Origin: JANXQE01 sp035651635
GTDB lineage: Bacteria; Verrucomicrobiota; Verrucomicrobiia; Limisphaerales; UBA8199
DNA: 38,770 nt
Assembly (NCBI GenBank): GCA_035651635.1
Contig: DASRFK010000036.1
Span: 1-38,770 of the forward strand
Direction: 5' to 3'
The position numbers were made by a program, and so were the translations under genes. The notes beneath the pieces were generated by a model. It did no database searches. It worked only from the letters and a program-made list of their open reading frames with translations, and was not told the DNA's origin. How positions within the stretch are numbered: position 1 is the first letter of the stretch; the number at the start of each line of letters is the position of its first letter. Positions 8,137 through 16,652 of the stretch are shown here, piece by piece.

Positions 8137-9297
8137 ATGCGTACAATTAAAAAAATTCTAAACGTCGGCGTCGTCGGTTGCGGCTATTGGGGTCCCAATT
8201 TAGTGCGTAATTTCCGACAATCCTCCGACTGTAATCTTAAGGTCTTGTGCGACGCCAGCGACACCCGCCTGGGCCATATGCGCCGGCTTTATCCGGAGCT
8301 CGCCACGACCAACAAATTCGACGATTTGCTCAACGACAGCGAGTTGGACGCGGTCGTCATCGCCACCCCAGTGCGTTTCCACTACACCATGGCCAAAGCC
8401 GCCCTGAGCGTCGGCAAACATGTTTTCATCGAAAAACCGATGGCCCGCACCGAAGCGGAATCGATCGAGTTGGTGGAACTGGCCGAGCGGCAGGGGCTGG
8501 TACTGATGGTCGGTCATACCTTCCTGTTCTCGCCGGCGGTGCGACGGATGAAAGAGATCATCAACGCCGGCGATATCGGCGAAGTGCAGTACATCGCCGC
8601 GCGGCGCTTGAACCTGGGATTGTTCCAGAAGGACATCAATGTCGCGTGGGACCTCGCGCCGCACGATATTTCCATTTTGCTGCATTTGCTGGATGAATCG
8701 CCGTTGAGCGTTTCCTGCCAGGGCAGCAGTCACGTGACCCGCGGGATCGAGGACGTGACGATGATGAATCTGAACTTCCGCAAGAACCTCTGCGCCTTCA
8801 TTCATAACAGTTGGCTCGACCCCAAGAAAGTGCGCCAGATGACGGTGGTGGGCTCGCAGCGCATGATCGTCTATGACGATACCGAGCCGCTGGAGAAGAT
8901 TAAAATTTACGATGCGCGGGTAGAAGTGCCGCCGCATTACGACAGTTTTGCCGAGTTCACTTACTCTTATCACTACGGTGACTCGTACGTGCCCTACATC
9001 AAGCAGGACGAACCGTTGAAACTGGAATGCCAGCATTTCCTGCAATGCATTACCGAAGGCACGGCGCCCATCACCAACGGGCGGTTGGGATTGGAAGTGG
9101 TCAAAATTTTGGAAGCCTCGAGTGAATCTCTGCGCCAGCACGGCGCGGCGGTGAATCTCTGCGCCAGCACCCCCTGGAACAGCGCCCACCATGGTCGCAC
9201 CAATGGCAATGGCAACGGCCATGCCAATGGACATAGCAACGGCCACGCGCATCCTGAACGGATCGCCGTTGCTCCCAGCCAGGCCATCCCAGCTTAA
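8137..9297 (+). CDS. Gfo/Idh/MocA oxidoreductase, WbpB-like nucleotide-sugar dehydrogenase
   Basis: An NAD-dependent sugar oxidoreductase of 386 residues from the ATG at 8137. The frame is open back to 8044, but that part overlaps the sugar transferase and has no Rossmann features. It shows the dinucleotide motif VGVVGCGYWGPNLVRNF, the VIATPVRFHY strand, HVFIEKPMART (EKP catalytic lysine) and the WDLAPHDISILLHLL segment typical of the WbpB/WlbA-like branch, which oxidises the 3-position of UDP-GlcNAc uronate. The neighbouring UDP-sugar 6-dehydrogenase would make that substrate. The last 40 residues are an odd Asn/Gly/His-rich tail (NGNGNGHANGHSNGHAH) encoded by short direct repeats; it lies outside the catalytic fold and its role is unknown. 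Confidence 0.87.
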   Translation: MRTIKKILNVGVVGCGYWGPNLVRNFRQSSDCNLKVLCDASDTRLGHMRRLYPELATTNKFDDLLNDSELDAVVIATPVRFHYTMAKAALSVGKHVFIEKPMARTEAESIELVELAERQGLVLMVGHTFLFSPAVRRMKEIINAGDIGEVQYIAARRLNLGLFQKDINVAWDLAPHDISILLHLLDESPLSVSCQGSSHVTRGIEDVTMMNLNFRKNLCAFIHNSWLDPKKVRQMTVVGSQRMIVYDDTEPLEKIKIYDARVEVPPHYDSFAEFTYSYHYGDSYVPYIKQDEPLKLECQHFLQCITEGTAPITNGRLGLEVVKILEASSESLRQHGAAVNLCASTPWNSAHHGRTNGNGNGHANGHSNGHAHPERIAVAPSQAIPA

Positions 9298-9311
9298 CGG
9301 CAAGGCCACCT

Positions 9312-9365
9312 GGCGCCCTCGCTCGAGCACCCGCACCGGTTGTTGCGGGTCTTGGCGAGGGCGCC
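9312..9365 (+). repeat. Long imperfect hairpin between oxidoreductase and UDP-sugar dehydrogenase
   Basis: GGCGCCCTCGC (9312-9322) is the exact complement of GCGAGGGCGCC (9355-9365), and an inner ACCCGCA (9329-9335) pairs with TGCGGGT (9344-9350). The structure sits 15 bp after the oxidoreductase stop. No T-tract follows, so it is either a transcript-stabilising hairpin or a REP-like element rather than a classical terminator. Confidence 0.6.
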
Positions 9366-9499
9366 GTCGGCTTGGACTCCAGCTTTCCTCCACCCGTGTC
9401 GAATAAGGAACTTGATGGCGTTGCCAAGACGACCTCCATCAGGTATTACAACGGCGGCAGTAAGCCGCAGGGAAAATCTTAAAAAACTGTGCTCATCAA

Positions 9500-10786
9500 A
9501 TGAAAATTGCAATTGTTGGTCTGGGTTACGTCGGTCTGCCGCTCTCGTTCCAGTTTGCGCGCTCGGGTGTCACCGTGCTGGGATTGGACATTGATACCGC
9601 GAAGGTCGATGCGCTCAATCAGGGCAAAAGTTATATCAAACATATCCCCTCGGAATCCGTGGCCGAGATTGTCCGCTCGGGTTCATTTTCAGCCTCGAGC
9701 GACTTCAGTCGCATTCGTGAGGTCAGCGCCATCATCATTTGCGTCCCCACCCCGCTTAACAAGAACCGCGAGCCTGATATTTCTTACATCCTCGAGACCG
9801 GCAAGAACATCGGCCGCTATCTGCCCAAGGGCTGCCTGGTTGTGCTCGAGTCCACCACCTATCCGGGCACGACCGATGAAGACTTGCGCGAAGTCCTGGA
9901 GATTGGCTCCGGCCTCGAAGCCGGCCGGGATTTCAACCTGGCCTTCTCACCGGAACGCGAAGACCCCGGCAACCCGGACAGCAAAGTAGCCATCATTCCC
10001 AAGGTCGTTGGCGGGTACACGCCCGCCTGCTTGCAAAAGGCGGTCGAGCTCTATTCCAAAGCAGTCAAGACCGTTGTGCCGGTCTCTTCCTGCCGCGTGG
10101 CCGAAGCCACCAAGTTGCTCGAGAACACTTTCCGCGGCGTCAATATCGCCCTGGTCAATGAGCTGAAGCTCGTGTACAGCGCGATGAACATCGACGTTTG
10201 GGAAGTGATCAACGCCGCCAAAACCAAGCCGTTCGGGTTCATGCCCTTCTATCCCGGTCCGGGCCTGGGCGGACACTGCATTCCGATTGATCCCTTTTAT
10301 CTGACTTGGAAGGCCCGGGAATATGGTCAGCACACGCGGTTTATCGAGTTGGCCGGCGAAATCAACACCAGCATGCCGGCCTATGTCGTCAACCGGGTTA
10401 TCGACGCTCTCAACGATCACCAAAAAGCCGTCAAAGGCAGTTCAGTCCTGGTGCTCGGTTTGGCTTACAAACCGAATGTCGACGACGAGCGCGAGTCACC
10501 CAGTTATTTCCTGATGGAAATGCTCAGTGCTCGCGGAGCCAAGGTGGCCTATTACGATCCCTACGTTCCCATCATCCGTCCCACGCGCGAGCACGCTCAC
10601 TGGGCGGGAACCAAATCCGTCGAGTGGAACAAACAAACCGTTGCCGGGTTCGACCTGGTACTGATTTCAACCAACCACGCCAGCGTCAATTACCGCGAAC
10701 TGGCGGAGTGGTCGCCGTGTATCGTGGACACTCGCAATGCAATGGCCGGCATCCAAACCAAGCCGGGCCAGCTCTGGAAAGCATAA
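9500..10786 (+). CDS. wbpA: UDP-N-acetylglucosamine 6-dehydrogenase type nucleotide-sugar dehydrogenase
   Basis: A 428-residue member of the UDP-glucose/GDP-mannose dehydrogenase family. It oxidises C6 of a UDP-sugar twice with NAD to a uronic acid. It begins MKIAIVGLGYVGLPLSFQFA (NAD motif), has the VPTPLNKNREPD and LESTTYPGTTDE segments, the SPEREDPGN motif, an active-site cysteine C260 in GGHCIPIDPFYL, and the C-terminal VLGLAYKPNVDDERESPS substrate domain motif. The SPERE.PGN and GGHCIPIDP forms match the UDP-GlcNAc/UDP-ManNAc (WbpA/WecC) branch better than UDP-glucose dehydrogenase (Ugd). About 200 bp separate it from the oxidoreductase. With its neighbours it suggests synthesis of an aminouronic acid for a surface polysaccharide. 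Confidence 0.9.
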   Translation: MKIAIVGLGYVGLPLSFQFARSGVTVLGLDIDTAKVDALNQGKSYIKHIPSESVAEIVRSGSFSASSDFSRIREVSAIIICVPTPLNKNREPDISYILETGKNIGRYLPKGCLVVLESTTYPGTTDEDLREVLEIGSGLEAGRDFNLAFSPEREDPGNPDSKVAIIPKVVGGYTPACLQKAVELYSKAVKTVVPVSSCRVAEATKLLENTFRGVNIALVNELKLVYSAMNIDVWEVINAAKTKPFGFMPFYPGPGLGGHCIPIDPFYLTWKAREYGQHTRFIELAGEINTSMPAYVVNRVIDALNDHQKAVKGSSVLVLGLAYKPNVDDERESPSYFLMEMLSARGAKVAYYDPYVPIIRPTREHAHWAGTKSVEWNKQTVAGFDLVLISTNHASVNYRELAEWSPCIVDTRNAMAGIQTKPGQLWKA

Positions 10787-10848
10787 ATGACAAGATACGA
10801 CCCCAAGGCCTAAGATTCGGAGCTGTGTGACTGCTGGCGCCGGTTGCC

Positions 10849-10960
10849 CTGCCGATCCACGTCGTCCAGATAAATTTCCTGGCGCCGGTTGCCTCGGCTC
10901 ATGACGTGGTAAATGGCCCCTGGGTATTGAATGCGCACCTGCCGTGGTATACCCTCAACA
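10849..10960 (-). pseudogene. N-terminal fragment of REP-associated Y1 transposase (IS200/RAYT-like)
   Basis: The reverse strand encodes PRQVRIQYPGAIYHVMSRG followed by NRRQEIYLDDVDRQ, the N-terminus of TnpA_REP/Y1 transposases (usually about 200-300 residues). The expected start codon is replaced (ATA-CCA-CGG) and homology ends abruptly after about 32 residues; the DNA then repeats a GGCAACCGGCG-like piece, giving a second GNRRQ. The HUH motif and the catalytic tyrosine are missing. Upstream on the same strand is a purine-rich stretch with CAAGCCTCTACCTTGATC. This is a dead fragment, left by deletion. Confidence 0.7.
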
Positions 10961-11125
10961 CTGCCAACCAGCCAGCAACCTGTAAATGCAAATTGCCGAT
11001 CAAGGATCAAGGTAGAGGCTTGACCCCTTTTCCTTTTGGGCTTGCAGGCCGTGCGCCCACACGTGTGGCCCAGCGGAAGAACGAAGGCCGGCACTCGTGT
11101 CGCTTTTCAAACCTGCAGAACCATT

Positions 11126-12523
11126 TTACTGGGATTTCGGAGTCGCCGAATGATCTTTGGCCGCCTGGACGATTTTATCAAATTCACTTTGTCCACCAAA
11201 GTAGTTGTAATTAACGGGGCCCAGGAGCTTCAATTCTCGGTTAAGATCGGTCCATTGCTCGGCCACGTAGGCGTACCACGCGTAGTTATGGTGCCATCCG
11301 GTTGCTCCTGGATTAAGACGGAAGAATTTATCGAATGCTTGCTTCAGATCGGCCCACACCTCGGGACGTCTGAAGTAATTTCTACGGGCTTCCCGATTCA
11401 GGGGCGCGGAAATCAGCTCGTGAGCGTCTAAAAGGATCAGCGGGATATGTCCTCCCCACTTGGAGGAATTCACGCATTCTCCCGCGAACTCAAGCATGTC
11501 TTCGGTCGAGCCATACCATTTGGGCTGCAGGTAATTCAGCTTGGCGTAGCAGGCATCATAATAATTCGTGTCGAGCGACATGGCCCGCTGGAACCATTGC
11601 TCCATGCGCGGCCGGCCATGTCCCTGACCCAACTCGACGGTGATCATTTCGCGGGCTATGCGCGGGTCCTTCGGGTTGAGTTTCCATGCTTCAGTCAGGG
11701 CCGCCTCGGCGATTTCCAAACGCTGGGCAAATAATTGCCAGCCCTGGTTGCTGACGGAGTTGGCAAAGCCGGTGCCGCGTGCCTTCCAGGCGTAGTCGGT
11801 ATAAAACTGACCTTTGAGCAATAAGAGAGACGGATCGGAGGGCCAGTTTTTAAAGACCAACGGATCGAGGGCGAGGTAAAGGTCATCGTGCTCGGCTTTG
11901 GTTTTTGGCGTATCCTGAAGTAAAGCATCCCAGGCGTCGTAAACTTCGCCGGCCGGAGTGTCTCTGTCCTTGGCGACTTCGATGAGGAAACGTTTGGCTT
12001 CGCCGCGCCATTTATGGACTTCGGACAACGTGCTGGCGGTGCCCATATTAAAAGACTCGGCAGCGCGCAGCGCGGCATAGAATTTACGAATAGGCGCGCG
12101 TTCACTTTGGCTCATGGCCTCGGCAGCGGAGCGGTATAGTTCGGCATGATCCTGAGAAGTGTGGTCTTGCGGCAGAGATACAAAACGGGCGTAGAGATAT
12201 TTAATCATTGGATCGTCACATCCGTTGGTCACCGCAGATTTGGTTGCGACGGCGAGATCGGAAATGAGTTTTTCATCGGCGGCACCGCTCGCGCGGATGC
12301 GCGCAAAGGTCTGCAATGCGAGTTTGGCAGAACTGTCCCACCTGGCGTTATGGTGCCCGTGCTGTTCATAATCACCCACTGAGGTGTCGAGATTCCACCG
12401 CAGGCGGCGTTGTCGTGCTGCCTCATCGATGTCCTCGGGTTTGTCTACACCGGAAACGAGGCCGGGCCCAAAAGCAAGGGCGCCTAAGGCGATACTAAGA
12501 AACATGCGAAAAGCTGATTTCAT
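11126..12523 (-). CDS. Secreted protein of unknown function, helical-repeat-like
   Basis: A 465-residue protein with a signal peptide (MKSAFRMFLSIALGALAFGPGLVSG, cleavage probably near residues 24-26). The mature part is acidic, rich in Trp, Tyr and Ala, and looks alpha-helical, with TPR-like phrases such as EIAEAALTEAWKLNPKDPRI and WFQRAMSLDTNYYDACYAKL. This suggests a periplasmic or exported helical-repeat scaffold, which is an inference. I do not recognise a catalytic motif. It stands alone between two transposase remnants, so it may have been carried or rearranged with them. There is no clear ribosome binding site before the ATG at 12523. Confidence 0.8.
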   Translation of the reverse strand: MKSAFRMFLSIALGALAFGPGLVSGVDKPEDIDEAARQRRLRWNLDTSVGDYEQHGHHNARWDSSAKLALQTFARIRASGAADEKLISDLAVATKSAVTNGCDDPMIKYLYARFVSLPQDHTSQDHAELYRSAAEAMSQSERAPIRKFYAALRAAESFNMGTASTLSEVHKWRGEAKRFLIEVAKDRDTPAGEVYDAWDALLQDTPKTKAEHDDLYLALDPLVFKNWPSDPSLLLLKGQFYTDYAWKARGTGFANSVSNQGWQLFAQRLEIAEAALTEAWKLNPKDPRIAREMITVELGQGHGRPRMEQWFQRAMSLDTNYYDACYAKLNYLQPKWYGSTEDMLEFAGECVNSSKWGGHIPLILLDAHELISAPLNREARRNYFRRPEVWADLKQAFDKFFRLNPGATGWHHNYAWYAYVAEQWTDLNRELKLLGPVNYNYFGGQSEFDKIVQAAKDHSATPKSQ

Positions 12524-12861
12524 ATACTCGGGAGATGGAGGCTAAGGACTCTGGGCTCAGTTAACAGAGCGGAGCATTATATTGATAGGAATTTGCTTTT
12601 TTGCATCCTCATGTACTGAGCGCTCCGCGGGTAAGGGAGAATCGCTTTTTGGACCCTCATCGACCATGGATTGAAGGTATCAGGAAGCAGTGAGCGCGTC
12701 GATAGCCAAGTGTTCGCCGCTTAGCGCACGAGGTGTCCTGAACGGGTGCGCTTAACATGAAATCAGGTCGGAACTGCCGGAGGGCATTGGCAGACACGAT
12801 CAAGTGAGCCGAGGGCGAGACAAGGCTCAACTCGGGGCGGGGGCGCTGTGGCCGGCGCTCG
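12524..12861. other. Intergenic stretch, no gene recognised
   Basis: The 338 bp between the secreted protein start and the IS91-like remnant contain only short frames with no protein character. A promoter for the secreted protein should lie at its left end, but I see no convincing -35/-10 pair. The part near 12770-12860 may be a degraded terminus of the neighbouring insertion sequence. Confidence 0.5.
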
Positions 12862-13420
12862 TCAGTCGGTCAGGGCGTTTTCGTAGTCGGGGGTGGGTCC
12901 ACGTCCTCACACGGCTCATAGGTGTAGCAACCGCCAATAGGGGCCGGGGGCGGTCGCGGTCGCGGGTCAATCCAAAGCCCGAGGTGTCGCAGGATGTTCC
13001 GGACAATGGCCGCGTCATCCACTGGAGCCGGTGCGGACGAGAGGGCTTCTCGCAAAAAGAGTCCGTCGGCTACCAGGGCGTGGATATGGGGATGGAAATC
13101 GAGGTATTCGCCGAAGGTGTGGAGGGTGAGGATGATGCCGGGAAGCCCCTGAGGGCAGCCGAGCGCGGTCCGCAGGTGCTCGGCCAGGCTTTCGTGGGCC
13201 AAGGCACAGAGACGCTTAAGCAGGCGGCGGTGGCGCTGAAAATAGGGCCGAAGCATCCTGGGAATCGCCAGGACATAGTGCCGGTGAGGGACTGGAGCCA
13301 GCAGGTGGTCCAGGATGAAACGGGCGGTGGATTGGACGTTCTTCTGGTGACAAGAGGGGCAGAACCAGCGGCTTTTGCAGGAGAAGGCCAGCAGGTATCC
13401 TGCGCGGCAGGTTACCCCCC
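12862..13420 (-). pseudogene. IS91-family (Y2/HUH) transposase remnant with internal deletion and frameshift
   Basis: Reading right to left, the fragments give a zinc-binding segment (AFSCKSRWFCPSCHQK) in one frame continuing to RFILDHLLAPVPHRHYVLAIPR, then LPGIILTLHTFGEYLDFHPH and IHALVADGLF with the HUH metal-binding motif. After this the sequence jumps directly to the C-terminal signature IVRNILRHLGLW, so the region that should carry the tyrosines is deleted. The last codons are read in the wrong frame (PPTTKTP, stop); a shift restores DYENALTD, the usual family end, with the stop at 12862-12864. Intact IS91-type transposases have about 380-430 residues. No intact terminal sequences were identified. 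Confidence 0.75.
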
Positions 13421-13608
13421 GGATCCAGCCGCGGTCCTCTCACCCAGCTCATTGGGTTCTGGTGCCACACCCTTTGCACCAGAGACTCGCCGAAACACCG
13501 TAACTTGCTCACGACGCTGGCCACCGTCGATTTTGGCTTTAAACGGCGTTCGCCCCTTGAGGTTATGGCCCCTTTGGAAACCTCCAATCCCCCTGAGTTG
13601 AACCAAAA

Positions 13609-14376
13609 CTACGATTTTGTCGCTGCGGAATCTACCGCCGTATAAATGCGGCGTTCTGAGCCTGCGGGCGCCTCGACGCTGCTTGCACCAGGGTTAGTTC
13701 TTTTACGAGCGTGCAAAATAACCCGGGCGCCGAAGGACAGGTCCACGTTCGCGGTGTCTAGTCCCGCTGCCTTTGCCATTCGCGCAAGATCACTGACTCT
13801 CCAGGCTCGCTTAACTGACAGCAAAGCATCGGCTTTGAACGAAGGCGGGTGTTTTTGAAAACGGAACAGCAGCCAAAGCAATAAATACAATCCGACGTTG
13901 CGGTGCAGATCACACAGGACCAGGGCTTGACGTGTGACTCTCCACCCTTCCCGCAACAACATTGTCACCTCAACCTCGGCGAGGTGATGGGCCATTTGCG
14001 ACGCTATCACAACGTCAAAGCTATTGTCTCGGAAAGGCAGTTGGAATGCCGAACCTGCGACATTGTGCGCTCGCGGACTGAGACCCAGGGCCGGAAGGCT
14101 ATTGTCCAGATTGACTACCCGCCAGGTCCATCCGCGCGCGGTCGCCCACTGCTGCAGTGTCCTGCCCAGGGAACCGTCTCCGGCCCCCAGGTCCAGAATA
14201 GATAACGACCTGCAGTTTGAACTGTCGAGCAGCAGCGGCACCAGTCGGCGATACGGCTCGCTGAAATCGAACAGCTGATTGACTCGTCCCAGCGAGATGA
14301 AAAACTCCGCCACCTCCGCGCTCGGCCGCTCTGAGTCGAAATATTCTGCTTGCGTGGTGCGGCGACTCAAAAACAT
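13609..14376 (-). CDS. Class I SAM-dependent methyltransferase
   Basis: A 255-residue protein with a Rossmann-like methyltransferase domain: motif I ILDLGAGDGSLGRTL (about 59-73), the acidic end of strand 2 (VVNLDNS), and motif IV region NSFDVVIASQMAHHLAEVE, as in methyltransferase domain family 11/25. A hydrophobic stretch NVGLYLLLWLLFRFQ (about 170-184) follows; such segments occur in methyltransferases acting on lipophilic substrates such as quinones, but the substrate is not determined. The start ATG at 14376 is only 20 bp from the start of the divergent small membrane protein gene, so the two must share or overlap promoters. It ends next to the IS91 remnant. Confidence 0.85.
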   Translation of the reverse strand: MFLSRRTTQAEYFDSERPSAEVAEFFISLGRVNQLFDFSEPYRRLVPLLLDSSNCRSLSILDLGAGDGSLGRTLQQWATARGWTWRVVNLDNSLPALGLSPRAHNVAGSAFQLPFRDNSFDVVIASQMAHHLAEVEVTMLLREGWRVTRQALVLCDLHRNVGLYLLLWLLFRFQKHPPSFKADALLSVKRAWRVSDLARMAKAAGLDTANVDLSFGARVILHARKRTNPGASSVEAPAGSERRIYTAVDSAATKS

Positions 14377-14396
14377 GCTACTGCTCTACGGAATTC

Positions 14397-14780
14397 ATGA
14401 CCGTTACTCAAGTCAAAGTCCCCCCGGCCCGCCGCTGGCAAAAAATCGCGTTGCGAATCGGGTCGTTCCTTCTCCTGGCAGCCATTATTGGCGGTGTCCT
14501 TAATCGAGTCGCCGGATCGCTGGAGAAAAGCTCTCATCCCGCGGGCTTTGGGCGTGGAATCATCCAGGGCGCGTTGATGCCAATGTCTCTGCCCAATTTA
14601 TTGGCAGGCCGTGATATCACCATTTACTCCCAGAATAATACGGGCGTGGCTTACAAAATCGGCTATACCGCCGGCGTAAACGCCTGTGGAGCAATATTCT
14701 TCGGCGTGGTTTTTTGGCGCTTCTCGAAACTCCGCCGCGCCAGTCTTGAACAGAAACCCGCCGCCGGCCCTGAAGCTTGA
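14397..14780 (+). CDS. Small two-segment membrane protein, function unknown
   Basis: A 127-residue protein with hydrophobic helices at about 22-36 (IGSFLLLAAIIGGVL) and 90-107 (GVNACGAIFFGVVFWRF), separated by a conserved-looking GFGRGIIQGALMPMSLPNLL and AGRDITIYSQN loop. The N-terminus is basic and the C-terminus is charged, consistent with a cytoplasmic-membrane hairpin. I do not recognise the family. It is transcribed away from the methyltransferase gene and towards trxB, 148 bp upstream of the trxB start. Confidence 0.7.
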   Translation: MTVTQVKVPPARRWQKIALRIGSFLLLAAIIGGVLNRVAGSLEKSSHPAGFGRGIIQGALMPMSLPNLLAGRDITIYSQNNTGVAYKIGYTAGVNACGAIFFGVVFWRFSKLRRASLEQKPAAGPEA

Positions 14781-14928
14781 GTTTTTGCGTCACACGCTCA
14801 GTTCCCTGCCGCACAATCTCTTGGCACACGGCGCAGCGTGCCGCCTTGAAATCCCCGCGCTGACGCCCGGTCCGGCTTGAGTCTTGCTTGATAATCCAGC
14901 TACTGGCTCCTAACGTCTCGCAGGTTAT

Positions 14929-15858
14929 ATGGAAAAAGTTGTTATCATTGGGTCTGGTTGTGCTGGCTTGACCGCCGCGCTTTATACGGCGCGTGCCAAC
15001 TTGAAGCCCTTGGTCCTCACCGGCCGTCAACCCGGCGGATTGCTAACCACTACCACAGTCGTGGAAAACTTTCCCGGGTTCCCGGATGGCATCGATGGCT
15101 ATGAACTGATGGTCCGTTTGCAGAAACAGGCGGAGCGTTTCGGCGCGCGGGTCCAATTCGGTGTTGTGGAAGCGGCTGATCTCTCTGGTGAGTCGTTCCG
15201 CTTGACGGTCGACGGAGAAACCATCGAGACGGAAACCGTGATCATCGCGAGCGGGGCAGGGCACAAGCATCTCGGCCTGGAAAGCGAACTGAAATTGGAA
15301 AACAAAGGCGTGACCTACTGCGCTACTTGCGACGGGGCGCTGCCCATGTTCCGCAACCAACCGCTGGTCGTCGTTGGCGGCGGCGACTCCGCTTGCGAAG
15401 AGGCTACTTACCTGACGCGCTTTGGCTCGATTGTCTACTTGGTCCACCGCCGGGACACGTTGCGAGCTTCCAAAATCATGATCGAACGCACCCTCGCTCA
15501 TTCCAAGATCAAGCCGCTCTGGGATTCCGTCGTCACTGAGGTGTTGGATGTGAATGCCGGCAAAGTCACCGGCGTGAAGGTTAAGAACGTAAAAACCCAC
15601 GCCGAGCGAACCATCGAATGCGCTGGAGTGTTTGTGGCGATCGGACACACGCCCAACACTCAAGTCTTCAAAGGTGCGATCCACATGGACGAACAGGGTT
15701 ACATCATCCCCAAGCACGGCGCTGCGACCAACGTGCCCGGAGTGTTTGTCGCGGGCGATTGCGCCGATCGCGTGTATCGCCAGGCGGTCACCGCCGCAGG
15801 CCTGGGCTGCGCCGCCGCCATCGAAGCCGAACGCTACCTCGCCGCTCGCAACGAGTAG
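14929..15858 (+). CDS. trxB: Thioredoxin-disulfide reductase
   Basis: A 309-residue low-molecular-weight thioredoxin reductase that uses NADPH and FAD to reduce thioredoxin in the cytoplasm. It has the FAD motif IIGSGCAGLTAALYTARA at the N-terminus, GRQPGGLLTTTT, the redox-active C131-A-T-C134 in TYCATCDGALP, the NADPH motif VVVGGGDSACEEATYL, the HRRDTLRASKIM segment that reads 2'-phosphate, and the C-terminal FVAGDCADRVYRQAVTAAG. Length and motif spacing are normal. No thioredoxin gene is in the window. A large reverse-strand open frame across it (15043-15984) is a shadow. Confidence 0.95.
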   Translation: MEKVVIIGSGCAGLTAALYTARANLKPLVLTGRQPGGLLTTTTVVENFPGFPDGIDGYELMVRLQKQAERFGARVQFGVVEAADLSGESFRLTVDGETIETETVIIASGAGHKHLGLESELKLENKGVTYCATCDGALPMFRNQPLVVVGGGDSACEEATYLTRFGSIVYLVHRRDTLRASKIMIERTLAHSKIKPLWDSVVTEVLDVNAGKVTGVKVKNVKTHAERTIECAGVFVAIGHTPNTQVFKGAIHMDEQGYIIPKHGAATNVPGVFVAGDCADRVYRQAVTAAGLGCAAAIEAERYLAARNE

Positions 15859-15947
15859 TCTAAAACTCATTCGTGGACCGGCGCCTGCCAGGAAAGCTGC
15901 GGCCGAAACACTTTGTCCAGTAGCCGCGCTGCAAATGCAATGGCGGA

Positions 15948-15991
15948 ATTTGCCATCTGCAATCGCCCGATTTGCCATTTGCAATCCGCCG
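15948..15991. repeat. Two-copy 22-bp direct repeat
   Basis: ATTTGCCATCTGCAATCGCCCG is followed directly by a near-copy that begins ATTTGCCATTTGCAATC. A related GCAAATGCAATGGCGG lies just before it. It is in the 274-bp gap between trxB and the response regulator, which otherwise holds no gene that I can support. Confidence 0.6.
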
Positions 15992-16132
15992 ATACCATGA
16001 GTCGAATGACGAAGGTTCCACGAGCTTTCCGGGCGCTAGAAATCGCACGCCGTGAACAACCTGCGCCACTTCTGTCCCAAATCATGAATTTGCTGGAAAT
16101 CTCAAATGATGGCTGGTATCCTCGGCACCTGA

Positions 16133-16513
16133 GTGACCGCATCAACTGAAAAGGCGCGTCGGATTCTGGTGGTGGACGATGAGGCCCTGGTGTGCGATTC
16201 CATCCGGCGCATCCTTGCTCTTGATCAACATTTTGTGGAAGTCGCGGGAACCGCGCAGGACGCATTAGCGGCTTTTCAGCCGGGCAAGTTCGACCTGGTC
16301 ATCCTTGACTACGAGATGCCCAGCATCAAAGGCGACAAATTGGCGGCGGCTATCAAAGCCCAAGACCCCCATCAGCCCGTCATGATGATCACGGCCTTTG
16401 CTGAAACTCTCCGGTTGGCCGGCACCTTCCCGTTGGCGGTGGACCTGGTACTGAACAAACCATTCGACTTGCAGGAATTCAGGGACGCTGTGCGCCACCT
16501 AAAGCCGCGATAG
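16133..16513 (+). CDS. Single-domain response regulator (CheY-like receiver)
   Basis: A 126-residue receiver domain starting at a GTG. The acidic pair D15-D16 in VVDDEA, phosphoacceptor D59 in LVILDYEMP, T87 in MMITAFAE and K109 in VLNKPFD are all present, so it should accept phosphoryl groups and switch conformation. No output domain is attached, and no histidine kinase gene is next to it. It may act in a phosphorelay or by protein-protein contact. The start is set by family length; the residues before RRILVVDDE are not conserved. Confidence 0.88.
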   Translation: MTASTEKARRILVVDDEALVCDSIRRILALDQHFVEVAGTAQDALAAFQPGKFDLVILDYEMPSIKGDKLAAAIKAQDPHQPVMMITAFAETLRLAGTFPLAVDLVLNKPFDLQEFRDAVRHLKPR

Positions 16514-16652
16514 GTTTAAGTTTTGAGTTTTAAGTTAAGACCGCGCTTTTGCCCTTCGTCTTCCCCTTCCTCTTCCTCGTAACGCATAAAGAAATCCGAA
16601 AACCCGAGTGCCCAATCTCAGATTTTAGAGTTGAGCGCGCGAGGATGTACTA

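Noticed and set aside
9312..9365. Intrinsic terminator
   Set aside because: The stem is strong but there is no following T-tract.
8200..9393. 397-codon reverse-strand frame over the WbpB-like gene
   Set aside because: It is antisense to a clear oxidoreductase and has no recognisable motif; high GC keeps it open.
12804..13601. 265-codon forward frame
   Set aside because: Antisense to the IS91-like transposase remnant, which has recognisable HUH and zinc-binding segments.
15043..15984. 313-codon reverse-strand frame over trxB
   Set aside because: Antisense shadow of an unmistakable thioredoxin reductase.
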